From Candidatus Omnitrophota bacterium (GTDB lineage Bacteria; Omnitrophota; Koll11; Gygaellales; JAHJCI01): DNA of 5,432 nt. Within the stretch, counting starts at the first letter, position 1, and every line of letters begins with the position of its first letter. Shown piece after piece: positions 1 through 5,432 of the stretch. The DNA lies in NCBI GenBank assembly GCA_030622705.1, contig JAUXFU010000070.1, positions 1-5,432 on the forward strand, in the 5' to 3' direction. A program made the translations under genes and the position numbers. The notes under the pieces were generated by a model. The model ran no database searches. It saw only the letters and a program-made list of their open reading frames with translations, and had not been told where the DNA came from.

Positions 1-24
1 CGTCCCTTTTATAAAATTTAACCA

Positions 25-903
25 TTACTTCACTTTTTCCATCACCTTATTAATTCTCTCAAGCGCGGTGTCGAGATTAAAATTTTCACGTTCCTTCGGC
101 GTTAAGACTTCAAACAGCTCTTCTTTAATACGTGATCGCATATCATTAATTTCGGCAGTCGGCCTTCCAAGGTTTACCCGATAGTTCCCTAAATCCGTAT
201 CCGCACCATCTTCCTCAAGTTTATTCTTAAAAAGTTTTATGACATCTTTATTTGTCAAATCAAATCCATTGCGTATAACAAAATCGAGATCGTAGAAATC
301 TCGTGGAGCAACTTTCATCCGTATAGCACTAGCACGCAATTTCTCTGCTATTAATTCATTCAGCGATAAACAATTAATTTTGCCTCCATCGAAAAGAGGC
401 TCTCCGGTAAAGGGATGTAAAAACTTATGTTTCACCGTCATTTTCTCTACAGCGCAAATTGGATTAAACCTAAGCCCTATTTCAAACTTAACTAACTGAA
501 CGGTTGGCTGAAGGACAGATTTATACGTAAAGTAATAAACATACTGCTTAGACTCATTACGTCCTGCTTTTTCTACTCCTTCAATACGAAAACCAAGTCT
601 TTTGGCAAATCCTTCGATATTGTCCTTAATCGGCTGTATTGATTTGCGTCGATTACCTCGGGTCGTTGTGTATTCCGACAAACGCATGCTACAATCCAAA
701 TCTTCGCTCAAACGATAATAAGAGTAATAAATTTTATTAAGACATGTGCCGCCTTTAAATATAAGGTCCTGCGAAAGCTCATTGATTTTCGATAAAATCA
801 AGGTTAAGTAATAATCCTTCTCGATAAGGGGCGCACGAAATCCGGTTCGATTGGCAGTCATATTGATAACATCTGTAAATTGAGCCTTATCTTTGTGTAT
901 CAT
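25..903 (-). CDS. abiEii: AbiEii/AbiGii-family nucleotidyltransferase toxin (type IV toxin-antitoxin system)
   Basis: This 292-residue protein carries the four motifs of the AbiEii (DUF1814) branch of DNA polymerase beta-like nucleotidyltransferases. After an N-terminal IEKDYYLT segment (27-34) come FKGGTCLNK (49-57) and SEDLD (66-70), with D68 and D70 as metal ligands. KFEIG (139-143) probably supplies the third carboxylate (E141). ELIAEKLRASAIR (183-195) and RDFYDL (201-206) are the later conserved motifs. Family knowledge: AbiEii of Streptococcus binds GTP and causes reversible growth arrest that aborts phage infection, and the related mycobacterial MenT toxins add nucleotides to tRNA ends. 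The target of this protein is unknown. It is probably cytoplasmic, with no signal peptide or membrane segment seen. It is the second gene of its module, and its start lies inside the antitoxin gene (17-bp overlap). A GGAAAG Shine-Dalgarno sequence sits 9 nt before the ATG. All motifs are intact, so the enzyme is probably active. Confidence 0.9.
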   Translation of the reverse strand: MIHKDKAQFTDVINMTANRTGFRAPLIEKDYYLTLILSKINELSQDLIFKGGTCLNKIYYSYYRLSEDLDCSMRLSEYTTTRGNRRKSIQPIKDNIEGFAKRLGFRIEGVEKAGRNESKQYVYYFTYKSVLQPTVQLVKFEIGLRFNPICAVEKMTVKHKFLHPFTGEPLFDGGKINCLSLNELIAEKLRASAIRMKVAPRDFYDLDFVIRNGFDLTNKDVIKLFKNKLEEDGADTDLGNYRVNLGRPTAEINDMRSRIKEELFEVLTPKERENFNLDTALERINKVMEKVK

Positions 904-1687
904 TTATGATAACTTTCCATTTCGTATTAAGCTTGCCTTCGAACGAACCGGTGAATGAACTTATTGCCGTATCTTCTACGCTTTTGATAATCGGAACAAG
1001 TTCTTTATCGGAATACCCCATTTCTTCCATCAACACGCCAATTCTTTTGCGGGTTTTAATATTAGGGAATTTTGCCGCAAAACGAACAAATTTCCTGACA
1101 TCGCAACGAGCCTTCTTGAGTTCACGCTTGAGAATTTCAAGAACGCTTTTAATGCCGCCAATCGGTTTATTAAAATAAACTAAATCAACCAGTGTGCGTT
1201 CTAAGGAACTGATTATCACTTCTTGACCCTCAACACTAATCTTCTCAAGACCATACATCCGGCTTTCCGGAACTCTCAAGAAATTGAATATAACACCGCA
1301 TATTTTTTTATTTCTACGCTGCAATGTGGTGTTTAGGATGTACATCACTTGAAAAAGTTGATCCGTCAAATTGTAATAGTTATACATCGTTGAATAGCCT
1401 ACATAATAATTGTTTCGCGGGAAAAATTGTGGCGGAATAAGCATTTCGTTTATACCAGCTCCTCCTTCGCCATATTCAAGGGGCGAAAAAACATATATTC
1501 CGCGCTTAATAGTGGAGAAAATACCTTTCTTTTTCAGCCGATAAACAATTTTATTTCGCTCGATGTCATCAAACTTGAAAAATGCATCTAAGTCTTCCTT
1601 AGTAATAATACGCTTCTTTTCATACGAAAGGCGCGAAATTACCTCAATTTCTTTCTCTCCAAGACGCTTTCTTTTTTTAGTGTTCAT
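887..1687 (-). CDS. abiEi: AbiEi-like antitoxin and autorepressor with N-terminal winged helix
   Basis: This 266-residue protein has the architecture of AbiEi-family antitoxins. A basic N-terminal winged-helix domain (about 10-68) ends in the wing-like stretch LKKKGIFSTIKRGIYVF. The central domain contains YYVGYSTMYNYYNL (94-107), the counterpart of the Y-x-G-x-x-S-A-x-x-x-x-GL signature of the family, and the hallmark ERTLVDL (163-169). A helical C-terminal part follows. Family knowledge: AbiEi neutralises AbiEii without stable complex formation (type IV) and represses the module promoter by binding inverted repeats. The start is supported by GAGGG 4 nt upstream and by a good promoter about 36 nt before the start codon. 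The gene order, antitoxin then toxin with a 17-bp overlap, is typical and suggests translational coupling. The family call rests on these motifs and on the AbiEii neighbour, since sequence identity within AbiEi proteins is low. Confidence 0.85.
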   Translation of the reverse strand: MNTKKRKRLGEKEIEVISRLSYEKKRIITKEDLDAFFKFDDIERNKIVYRLKKKGIFSTIKRGIYVFSPLEYGEGGAGINEMLIPPQFFPRNNYYVGYSTMYNYYNLTDQLFQVMYILNTTLQRRNKKICGVIFNFLRVPESRMYGLEKISVEGQEVIISSLERTLVDLVYFNKPIGGIKSVLEILKRELKKARCDVRKFVRFAAKFPNIKTRKRIGVLMEEMGYSDKELVPIIKSVEDTAISSFTGSFEGKLNTKWKVIINDTQR

Positions 1688-1691
1688 AATA

Positions 1692-1696
1692 CCCTC
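1692..1696 (-). promoter_or_regulatory. Ribosome binding site of the AbiEi-like gene
   Basis: On the minus strand GAGGG lies 4 nt before the ATG at 1687. The spacing is slightly short but the match to the anti-Shine-Dalgarno sequence is good. It supports this ATG as the start. Confidence 0.6.
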
Positions 1697-1716
1697 ATAA
1701 AGGATTATCGTTAATT

Positions 1717-1728
1717 TTATTATAATAA
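1717..1728 (-). promoter_or_regulatory. 12-bp perfect palindrome at the toxin-antitoxin promoter start, possible operator
   Basis: TTATTATAATAA is its own reverse complement. It begins just downstream of the proposed -10 element and spans the expected transcription start, where a bound repressor would block transcription. AbiEi proteins are known to autoregulate by binding inverted repeats in their promoters. The sequence is made only of A and T in an AT-rich stretch, so chance is a real alternative. Confidence 0.3.
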
Positions 1729-1729
1729 T

Positions 1730-1757
1730 AGAATATCACATTTCCCCTATATGTCAA
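1730..1757 (-). promoter_or_regulatory. Sigma-70-type promoter of the AbiE module
   Basis: Reading the minus strand, a perfect -35 box TTGACA (1752-1757) is followed after 16 bp by a -10 box TATTCT (1730-1735, 4 of 6 consensus bases). Transcription would start near 1723, leaving a leader of about 36 nt with the GAGGG ribosome site. Its position in the gap before the antitoxin gene suggests that the module is transcribed separately from the mnmG operon. Confidence 0.6.
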
Positions 1758-1865
1758 TTAGAATCTACTGCTTTAACCATTATTTATAGTTTTGGATTTA
1801 TCCTTCTGTAGCGCTTTATCATAAACTAAAAATAATATTCAGGTCTTAACATTAAGGCTTGAGGA

Positions 1866-1885
1866 AAATAGGCTGTTCCCTATTT
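1866..1885 (-). terminator. Hairpin at the end of the radical SAM gene, weak terminator or REP-like palindrome
   Basis: AAATAGG (1866-1872) and CCTATTT (1879-1885) form a perfect 7-bp stem with a 6-nt loop, overlapping the stop codon of the radical SAM gene. On the transcript the T-run is part of the stem and is followed by CC, so this is a poor intrinsic terminator. Its AAATAGGGAACAG core resembles short dispersed palindromes that I recall from genomes rich in REP-associated transposases. That resemblance is from memory and untested. Confidence 0.35.
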
Positions 1886-2801
1886 ATGAATACAGCCTGC
1901 CCTGGAATCTATTTTCTTTTAAGAGAGTATCTTCTATTTTCTTAAACACCTTGTTTTTCTCACCAATCCACAAAGGAGCCACCAGCAATTCCGGCGGGCA
2001 GTCGGCAGAAAGTCTTTGAATGACGGTTTGAGGTGAAAGATATTCCAAAAATTCTACGGCCAGATTTACATACTCATCCAATTCCAGCGGCCTATATAAT
2101 CCTTTTCTGAAAAGCTCCTCTAATTTTGTCCCTTTAATTATATGCAGAGGATGAATTTTCAGGCCGTCCAATCTAAGCCGTCCCAATTCCTTAGCGGTGG
2201 CTAAAATATCCTCTTTTGTCTCCCCAGGCAGCCCGATAATTACATGGGCGCATATTTTGATATTCCTGCCTTTTGTAAGTTCAACCGCTTGCAAGAAATC
2301 TTCATAGAAATGTCTGCGGTTGATAAACTTTAAGCTTTTCTCATGGATGCTTTGAAGGCCGTATTCCAGCCAGACTTCATAATCTGAAGAGTAGCTTTGA
2401 ATCAAATCTAAAATTTCCTCATTAACACAATCGGGGCGGGTGCCGATACAAATACCGACTATATCTTTAAACTTTCTTACAATGTTATATTTCTGCCTTA
2501 AAACATCCATTGATGCGTAGGTATTGGTAAAGGCTTGAAAATAAACGATGAATTTCTCCGCCCCGTATCTCCTCCGCCCCCAATTTATTCCCTCTTCAAT
2601 CTGGCTCTCTATTGGCCTGGAGGAAAGGCGGGTATTAAAGCTAAAAGCGCGGTTATCGCAGTAAATACAGCCGTCTTTGCTTAATTTTCCGTCTTTATTG
2701 GGGCAGGAAAATCCGGCGTCTATGCTCACCTTATGCACCCGGCAGCCAAAACGCTTTCTTAAATATTGAGAGAATTTATAGTATCTGCGTTCTTCCATCA
2801 T
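1884..2801 (-). CDS. TIGR01212-family radical SAM protein (YhcC/YtqA type), candidate MnmL for tRNA wobble-uridine modification
   Basis: The 305-residue length matches E. coli YhcC (about 309). The iron-sulfur ligands have the family's CX11CX2C spacing (C33, C45, C48) within GFSCPNKDG and GCIYC. Other family blocks follow in order: VYFQAFTNTYA (86-96), CIGTRPDC (118-125), LEYGLQS (145-151), NRRHFYEDF (161-169), IIGLPGET (188-195), HPLHIIKGT (217-225) and RLSADCP (263-269). The protein should be a cytoplasmic [4Fe-4S] enzyme that cleaves S-adenosylmethionine. Recent work on Gram-positive bacteria proposed the homologue YtqA as MnmL, converting cmnm5(s2)U to nm5(s2)U in tRNA. Here the gene starts inside mnmG (26-bp overlap), which fits that role, but the function is inferred. 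No clear Shine-Dalgarno sequence precedes MM, so coupling to mnmG translation is likely, and the second Met (2798) is equally possible as start. Confidence 0.93.
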   Translation of the reverse strand: MMEERRYYKFSQYLRKRFGCRVHKVSIDAGFSCPNKDGKLSKDGCIYCDNRAFSFNTRLSSRPIESQIEEGINWGRRRYGAEKFIVYFQAFTNTYASMDVLRQKYNIVRKFKDIVGICIGTRPDCVNEEILDLIQSYSSDYEVWLEYGLQSIHEKSLKFINRRHFYEDFLQAVELTKGRNIKICAHVIIGLPGETKEDILATAKELGRLRLDGLKIHPLHIIKGTKLEELFRKGLYRPLELDEYVNLAVEFLEYLSPQTVIQRLSADCPPELLVAPLWIGEKNKVFKKIEDTLLKENRFQGRLYS

Positions 2802-4623
2802 TGTGGAGCTGTGTTTTCTTAAGGTGTATCATCAAAATACTAATTGCCGCCGGGGTAATACCGGAAATTCTGCCAGCCTGGCCTAAATTTATGGGTTTAA
2901 TCCGGGAAAGTTTCTCGCTGATTTCAAGGGAAAGACTGGGAATTTTTTTGTAATTTAAATTAGAGGGGATTTTAATCTTTTCTAAATTCTTAAAACTCCT
3001 TACCTCGGCAAGCTGTCTCCGGATATAACCGGAATACTTCGCCTCCGCTTCAATCGCCCGAAGGACATCTATAGAAAAAGCAAAAGGCAGTTTCTTTTCC
3101 AATGCCTTAATTTTAATCTCCGGCCTTTTGAGAAACTGATAGAGACTAATCCTCTTGTCTTTATGGGTGATTTTGTTTTCCTTAAGATAAATTACGCCTT
3201 TCTTAATCTTTTTTTCTTTTTCCTTTATCTTTGCATATTTATCTTTTTTGAGCAATCCTGCTTTAAAACCAATTTTGCCCAGGCGCAAATCGGCATTATC
3301 CTCCCGAAGACGCAGACGGTATTCAACCCGGGAGGTAAACATCCGATACGGCTCATTGGTTCCTTTGGTTACTAAATCGTCAATCAAAACACCGATATAA
3401 CCTGTTGACCGGTCTAAAATCAAAGCCGGTTTTTTCTTTATTTTTAAAACGGCGTTTATTCCGGCGAGGACTCCCTGAGCAGCCGCTTCTTCATACCCGG
3501 TGGTGCCGTTAATCTGACCGGCCAGATATAAATTGCCGATCAGCTTGCTTTCCAAAGTAGGGAAAAGCTGGGTGGAATCAACGGCATCATGTTCGATCCC
3601 ATAGCCAAAGCGATTAATTTTAACCTTTTCCAAACCGGGAACAGAATGGATAAAATCCGCCTGCACCGCTTCAGGCAGACTGGTGGAAAGTCCGTTTGGA
3701 TAATACTCGTCGGTATCCAGCCCTTCCGGCTCCAGAAATACTTGATGGGTATGGTGATGGGGAAATTTAACCACTTTATCCTCAAGCGAAGGGCAATAGC
3801 GGACTCCGGTACCCACAATCTTGCCGCTAAAGAGAGGCGAAAAATTCAAATTTTTACGGATAATACGGTGTGTTTTCTCGCCGGTATGGGTAATATAACA
3901 GGGAATCTGTTTAAGCTTAAGCTCCCTGGTAAAGAAAGAAAAAGGGCGGGGCGGTTTATCGCCGGGCTGAATCCGAAGTCCGGAGAAATCGATTGTCTTA
4001 CCATCCAGGCGGGCACAGGTGCCGGTTTTAAAACGTAAAATCCGGAAGCCTAAATTTCTTAAAGATTTGGAAAGAGAACTGCTTGTTTGTTTCTCTTCAA
4101 TTCTTCCGCCGGCAAAGCTTTTCATGCCGACATGCATTAAACCGTTTAAAAAAGTCCCGGGGGATATTATAACGGCTTTGGCGAATATTTTCTCTCCCAG
4201 CGCCGTTTCTACTCCCTTAATAATTTTATTTTTAACTATTAATTTGTCCGCCTCTCCTTCATAAACCTGGAGATTTTTTTGGCCAATAATTACCTGCCGC
4301 ATATATTGGCGGTAAAGAAATCTGTCAACCTGCGCCCGGGAAGATTGAACAGCCGGCCCCTTTGAGGAATTAAGAATTTTAAACTGGATGCCAGAGGCGT
4401 CCGCTGCCTGCGCCATCTCTCCCCCTAAGGCATCAATCTCCTTAACCAACTGACCTTTGCCTATCCCGCCGACGGCCGGGTTGCAGGACATAAGACCAAT
4501 GGTATCCAGATGCAAAGTAAGCAGAAGCGTCCGGCAGTCCAGGCGGGCTGAGGCCAGAGCAGCCTCGCATCCGGCATGTCCGCCGCCGACAATAATAACA
4601 TCATAGACTTTCCGGTTATTCAT
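2776..4623 (-). CDS. mnmG: tRNA uridine-5-carboxymethylaminomethyl(34) synthesis enzyme MnmG (GidA)
   Basis: This is a full-length 615-residue MnmG. With MnmE it uses FAD, NADH, methylene-tetrahydrofolate and glycine or ammonium to make cmnm5U or nm5U at tRNA wobble position 34. The FAD-binding GGGHAGCEAA begins at residue 13. CNPAVGGIGKG (47-57), GPAVQSSRAQVDR (89-101), RYCPSLEDK (275-283), GQINGTTGYEEAAAQG (369-384), TSRVEYRLRLREDNADLRL (430-448) and the helical C-terminal domain (AEAKYSGYI, 526-534; LGQAGRISGITPAAIS, 580-595) follow. C47 and C277 match the two important cysteines of E. coli MnmG, at the same numbers. Length and the C-terminal domain separate it from the shorter TrmFO. The usual KTGTPPR or KTGTPAR block reads KTGTCAR (199-205). 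The ATG has a GGAA about 8-9 nt upstream. The gene follows radC after 14 bp and overlaps the radical SAM gene. Neither mnmE nor rsmG is adjacent. Confidence 0.98.
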   Translation of the reverse strand: MNNRKVYDVIIVGGGHAGCEAALASARLDCRTLLLTLHLDTIGLMSCNPAVGGIGKGQLVKEIDALGGEMAQAADASGIQFKILNSSKGPAVQSSRAQVDRFLYRQYMRQVIIGQKNLQVYEGEADKLIVKNKIIKGVETALGEKIFAKAVIISPGTFLNGLMHVGMKSFAGGRIEEKQTSSSLSKSLRNLGFRILRFKTGTCARLDGKTIDFSGLRIQPGDKPPRPFSFFTRELKLKQIPCYITHTGEKTHRIIRKNLNFSPLFSGKIVGTGVRYCPSLEDKVVKFPHHHTHQVFLEPEGLDTDEYYPNGLSTSLPEAVQADFIHSVPGLEKVKINRFGYGIEHDAVDSTQLFPTLESKLIGNLYLAGQINGTTGYEEAAAQGVLAGINAVLKIKKKPALILDRSTGYIGVLIDDLVTKGTNEPYRMFTSRVEYRLRLREDNADLRLGKIGFKAGLLKKDKYAKIKEKEKKIKKGVIYLKENKITHKDKRISLYQFLKRPEIKIKALEKKLPFAFSIDVLRAIEAEAKYSGYIRRQLAEVRSFKNLEKIKIPSNLNYKKIPSLSLEISEKLSRIKPINLGQAGRISGITPAAISILMIHLKKTQLHNDGRTQIL

Positions 4624-4637
4624 TTATATATTCCGTG

Positions 4638-5324
4638 TCATATGAGGCCTTTTTTATTAAAGCTAAAATAGTCGTTGCCGCCAATGATAATATGATCCAA
4701 CAGGCTAATTTCAACAGTCTTGAGCGCATCCTTAATGGACTTTGTTACCGCGCAATCATCTTTGGATGGTTTTAACGTTCCTGAAGGATGGTTGTGCGCA
4801 ATAATAACTCCAATAGCATGATGATACAATGCTCTTTCTACAATCTTCCTTGGATAAACTACAGATTTGTTAACTGTGCCGGTTTGAAGTGTTTCAATAG
4901 CTATCAACTGATTCCTGCCGTTTAAAAAGAGTGTTTTAAATTCTTCATCCGCAGAGCCTTTTAAGGAAGCCTTTAAATAATCATACACTACTTCAGGAGA
5001 TGAAAGCAGGTCTTTATTGTGTAACCCATTCTCTAAATAAAGAATGGTAATATCCTTTAGTAAACTAAAAAACAAGGCGGCATGTTCTAAGATTCCCGGT
5101 ACATTTTTAAGTTCTTCTCTATCAGCATCCAAGACGCCGTTAATAGTCTTAAACCGGGATATTAGTTCTTTGGCAATCGGTTTTATATCTTTTCGGGCGA
5201 TAGCATAAGAAAGAACTAACTCCAACACTTCATAATCCAGCCAGCCATCAATGCCCGATTTTTTATACTTATCCTTTATCCTTTGACGATGGCCTTTATA
5301 ACTTGGTTTCTGTATTTTAGTCAT
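4638..5324 (-). CDS. radC: RadC-family JAB/MPN-domain protein (UPF0758)
   Basis: This 228-residue protein has the usual RadC length and layout. The N-terminal GHRQRIKDKY and LDYEVLELVLSYAIARKDIKP (29-49) match the conserved opening. A helix-hairpin-helix-like segment surrounds VPGILEHAA (75-83). The C-terminal JAB metallo-domain holds the metal site HNHPSG (177-182) with S187 and D190, giving the full H-x-H-x10-D pattern; E144 may be the catalytic glutamate. The name comes from an E. coli allele later assigned to recG, so a DNA-repair role is doubtful, and the biochemical function is unknown. The ATG lies 12 bp after the upstream stop codon, with GGGAG about 16 nt away, which is long for a ribosome site, so coupled translation is possible. 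It is cotranscribed with mnmG by spacing, with no visible functional link. Confidence 0.95.
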   Translation of the reverse strand: MTKIQKPSYKGHRQRIKDKYKKSGIDGWLDYEVLELVLSYAIARKDIKPIAKELISRFKTINGVLDADREELKNVPGILEHAALFFSLLKDITILYLENGLHNKDLLSSPEVVYDYLKASLKGSADEEFKTLFLNGRNQLIAIETLQTGTVNKSVVYPRKIVERALYHHAIGVIIAHNHPSGTLKPSKDDCAVTKSIKDALKTVEISLLDHIIIGGNDYFSFNKKGLI

Positions 5325-5336
5325 ACTATTTTTTAT

Positions 5337-5432
5337 CTATCTCCCAAACTCGCGCAGCTCGCGCAGGGCATCGTTTATTAAAGTAACGCTAACGTTCCTG
5401 GCTCTTGCCTCATGCAAATCATTAAGCAGAAG
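5337..5432 (-). CDS. C-terminal end of an unidentified gene (partial)
   Basis: An open frame enters from the window edge and runs 31 codons to a TAG at 5337-5339, 12 bp before the radC start. The visible residues run LLLNDLHEARARNVS and continue to a charged end, ALRELREFGR. The Leu/Arg/Glu-rich pattern looks like C-terminal helices of a soluble protein. I do not recognise the family. Two things support it as real: the reading frame is open to the edge, and the short gap to radC is typical of this operon. The only alternative is a non-coding leader that happens to be open over 96 bp, which is possible at this length. Confidence 0.55.
   Translation of the reverse strand, partial: LLLNDLHEARARNVSVTLINDALRELREFGR

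Larger units (their letters stand above)
1688..1883. other. Intergenic region between the mnmG operon and the AbiE module
   Basis: This 196-bp AT-rich gap is the only substantial non-coding stretch in the window. Its low-coordinate half holds the promoter, palindrome and ribosome site of the AbiE module. Its high-coordinate end holds most of a hairpin beside the radical SAM stop codon. In between (about 1760-1865) I see only minor dyads, such as GGATTTATCC and CTTAACATTAAG, and no RNA gene or open reading frame worth calling. Confidence 0.6.

Noticed and set aside
906..1178. Plus-strand open frame of 90 codons opposite the AbiEi-like gene
   Set aside because: It is fully antisense to a gene with clear family motifs. 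No ribosome site or recognisable protein was seen.
1760..1865. Possible small RNA or riboswitch in the intergenic gap
   Set aside because: Only short AT-rich dyads are present. There is no stable GC-containing stem, conserved aptamer element or terminator with a T-run.
2776..2801. Possible frameshift joining mnmG to the radical SAM gene
   Set aside because: Both proteins are complete, with normal ends and usual family lengths. The 26-bp overlap is ordinary gene overlap.
3163..4264. Several open frames on both strands (3163-3375 +, 3540-3818 -, 3589-4038 +, 4019-4264 +) inside mnmG
   Set aside because: All lie within the highly conserved mnmG frame, and their translations have no recognisable family features. 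They are shadows of mnmG.
4638..4670. A-rich run near the radC end as a terminator before mnmG
   Set aside because: On the minus strand it is the coding run for NKKGLI. There is no T-tract after a stem, so it does not separate radC from mnmG.

Overview
The window is a compact bacterial chromosome segment in which every supported gene lies on the minus strand. In transcription order (high to low coordinates) it holds the tail of an unidentified gene, radC, mnmG, a YhcC/YtqA-type radical SAM gene (candidate mnmL), a 196-bp intergenic gap, and a two-gene AbiE-type toxin-antitoxin module.

Region 1 (about 1884-5432) looks like one tightly packed operon. The unidentified tail ends 12 bp before radC, radC ends 14 bp before mnmG, and mnmG overlaps the radical SAM gene by 26 bp. 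MnmG makes the first modification of the tRNA wobble uridine (cmnm5U) together with MnmE. The radical SAM gene belongs to the TIGR01212 family, whose Gram-positive member YtqA has been proposed as MnmL, acting after MnmEG to turn cmnm5(s2)U into nm5(s2)U. The physical coupling of the two genes here fits that proposal and is the most informative point of the window.

Region 2 (1-1883) is accessory DNA. A near-consensus sigma-70-type promoter drives an AbiEi-like winged-helix antitoxin gene, which overlaps an AbiEii nucleotidyltransferase toxin gene by 17 bp. A 12-bp perfect palindrome at the expected transcription start is a possible operator. Lines counted by eye suggest the module is more AT-rich than mnmG. 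Short similar sequences sit at its two ends, so it may be an inserted cassette, but that evidence is weak.

The organism cannot be fixed from this window. The mid-to-low GC content, the dense operon, the Lys/Ile-rich proteins and a mnmG not followed by rsmG suggest an uncultured Gram-negative-type lineage such as Omnitrophota or a neighbouring phylum. This is a guess. I saw no rRNA, tRNA, CRISPR array or complete insertion sequence, and no convincing wholly new system.
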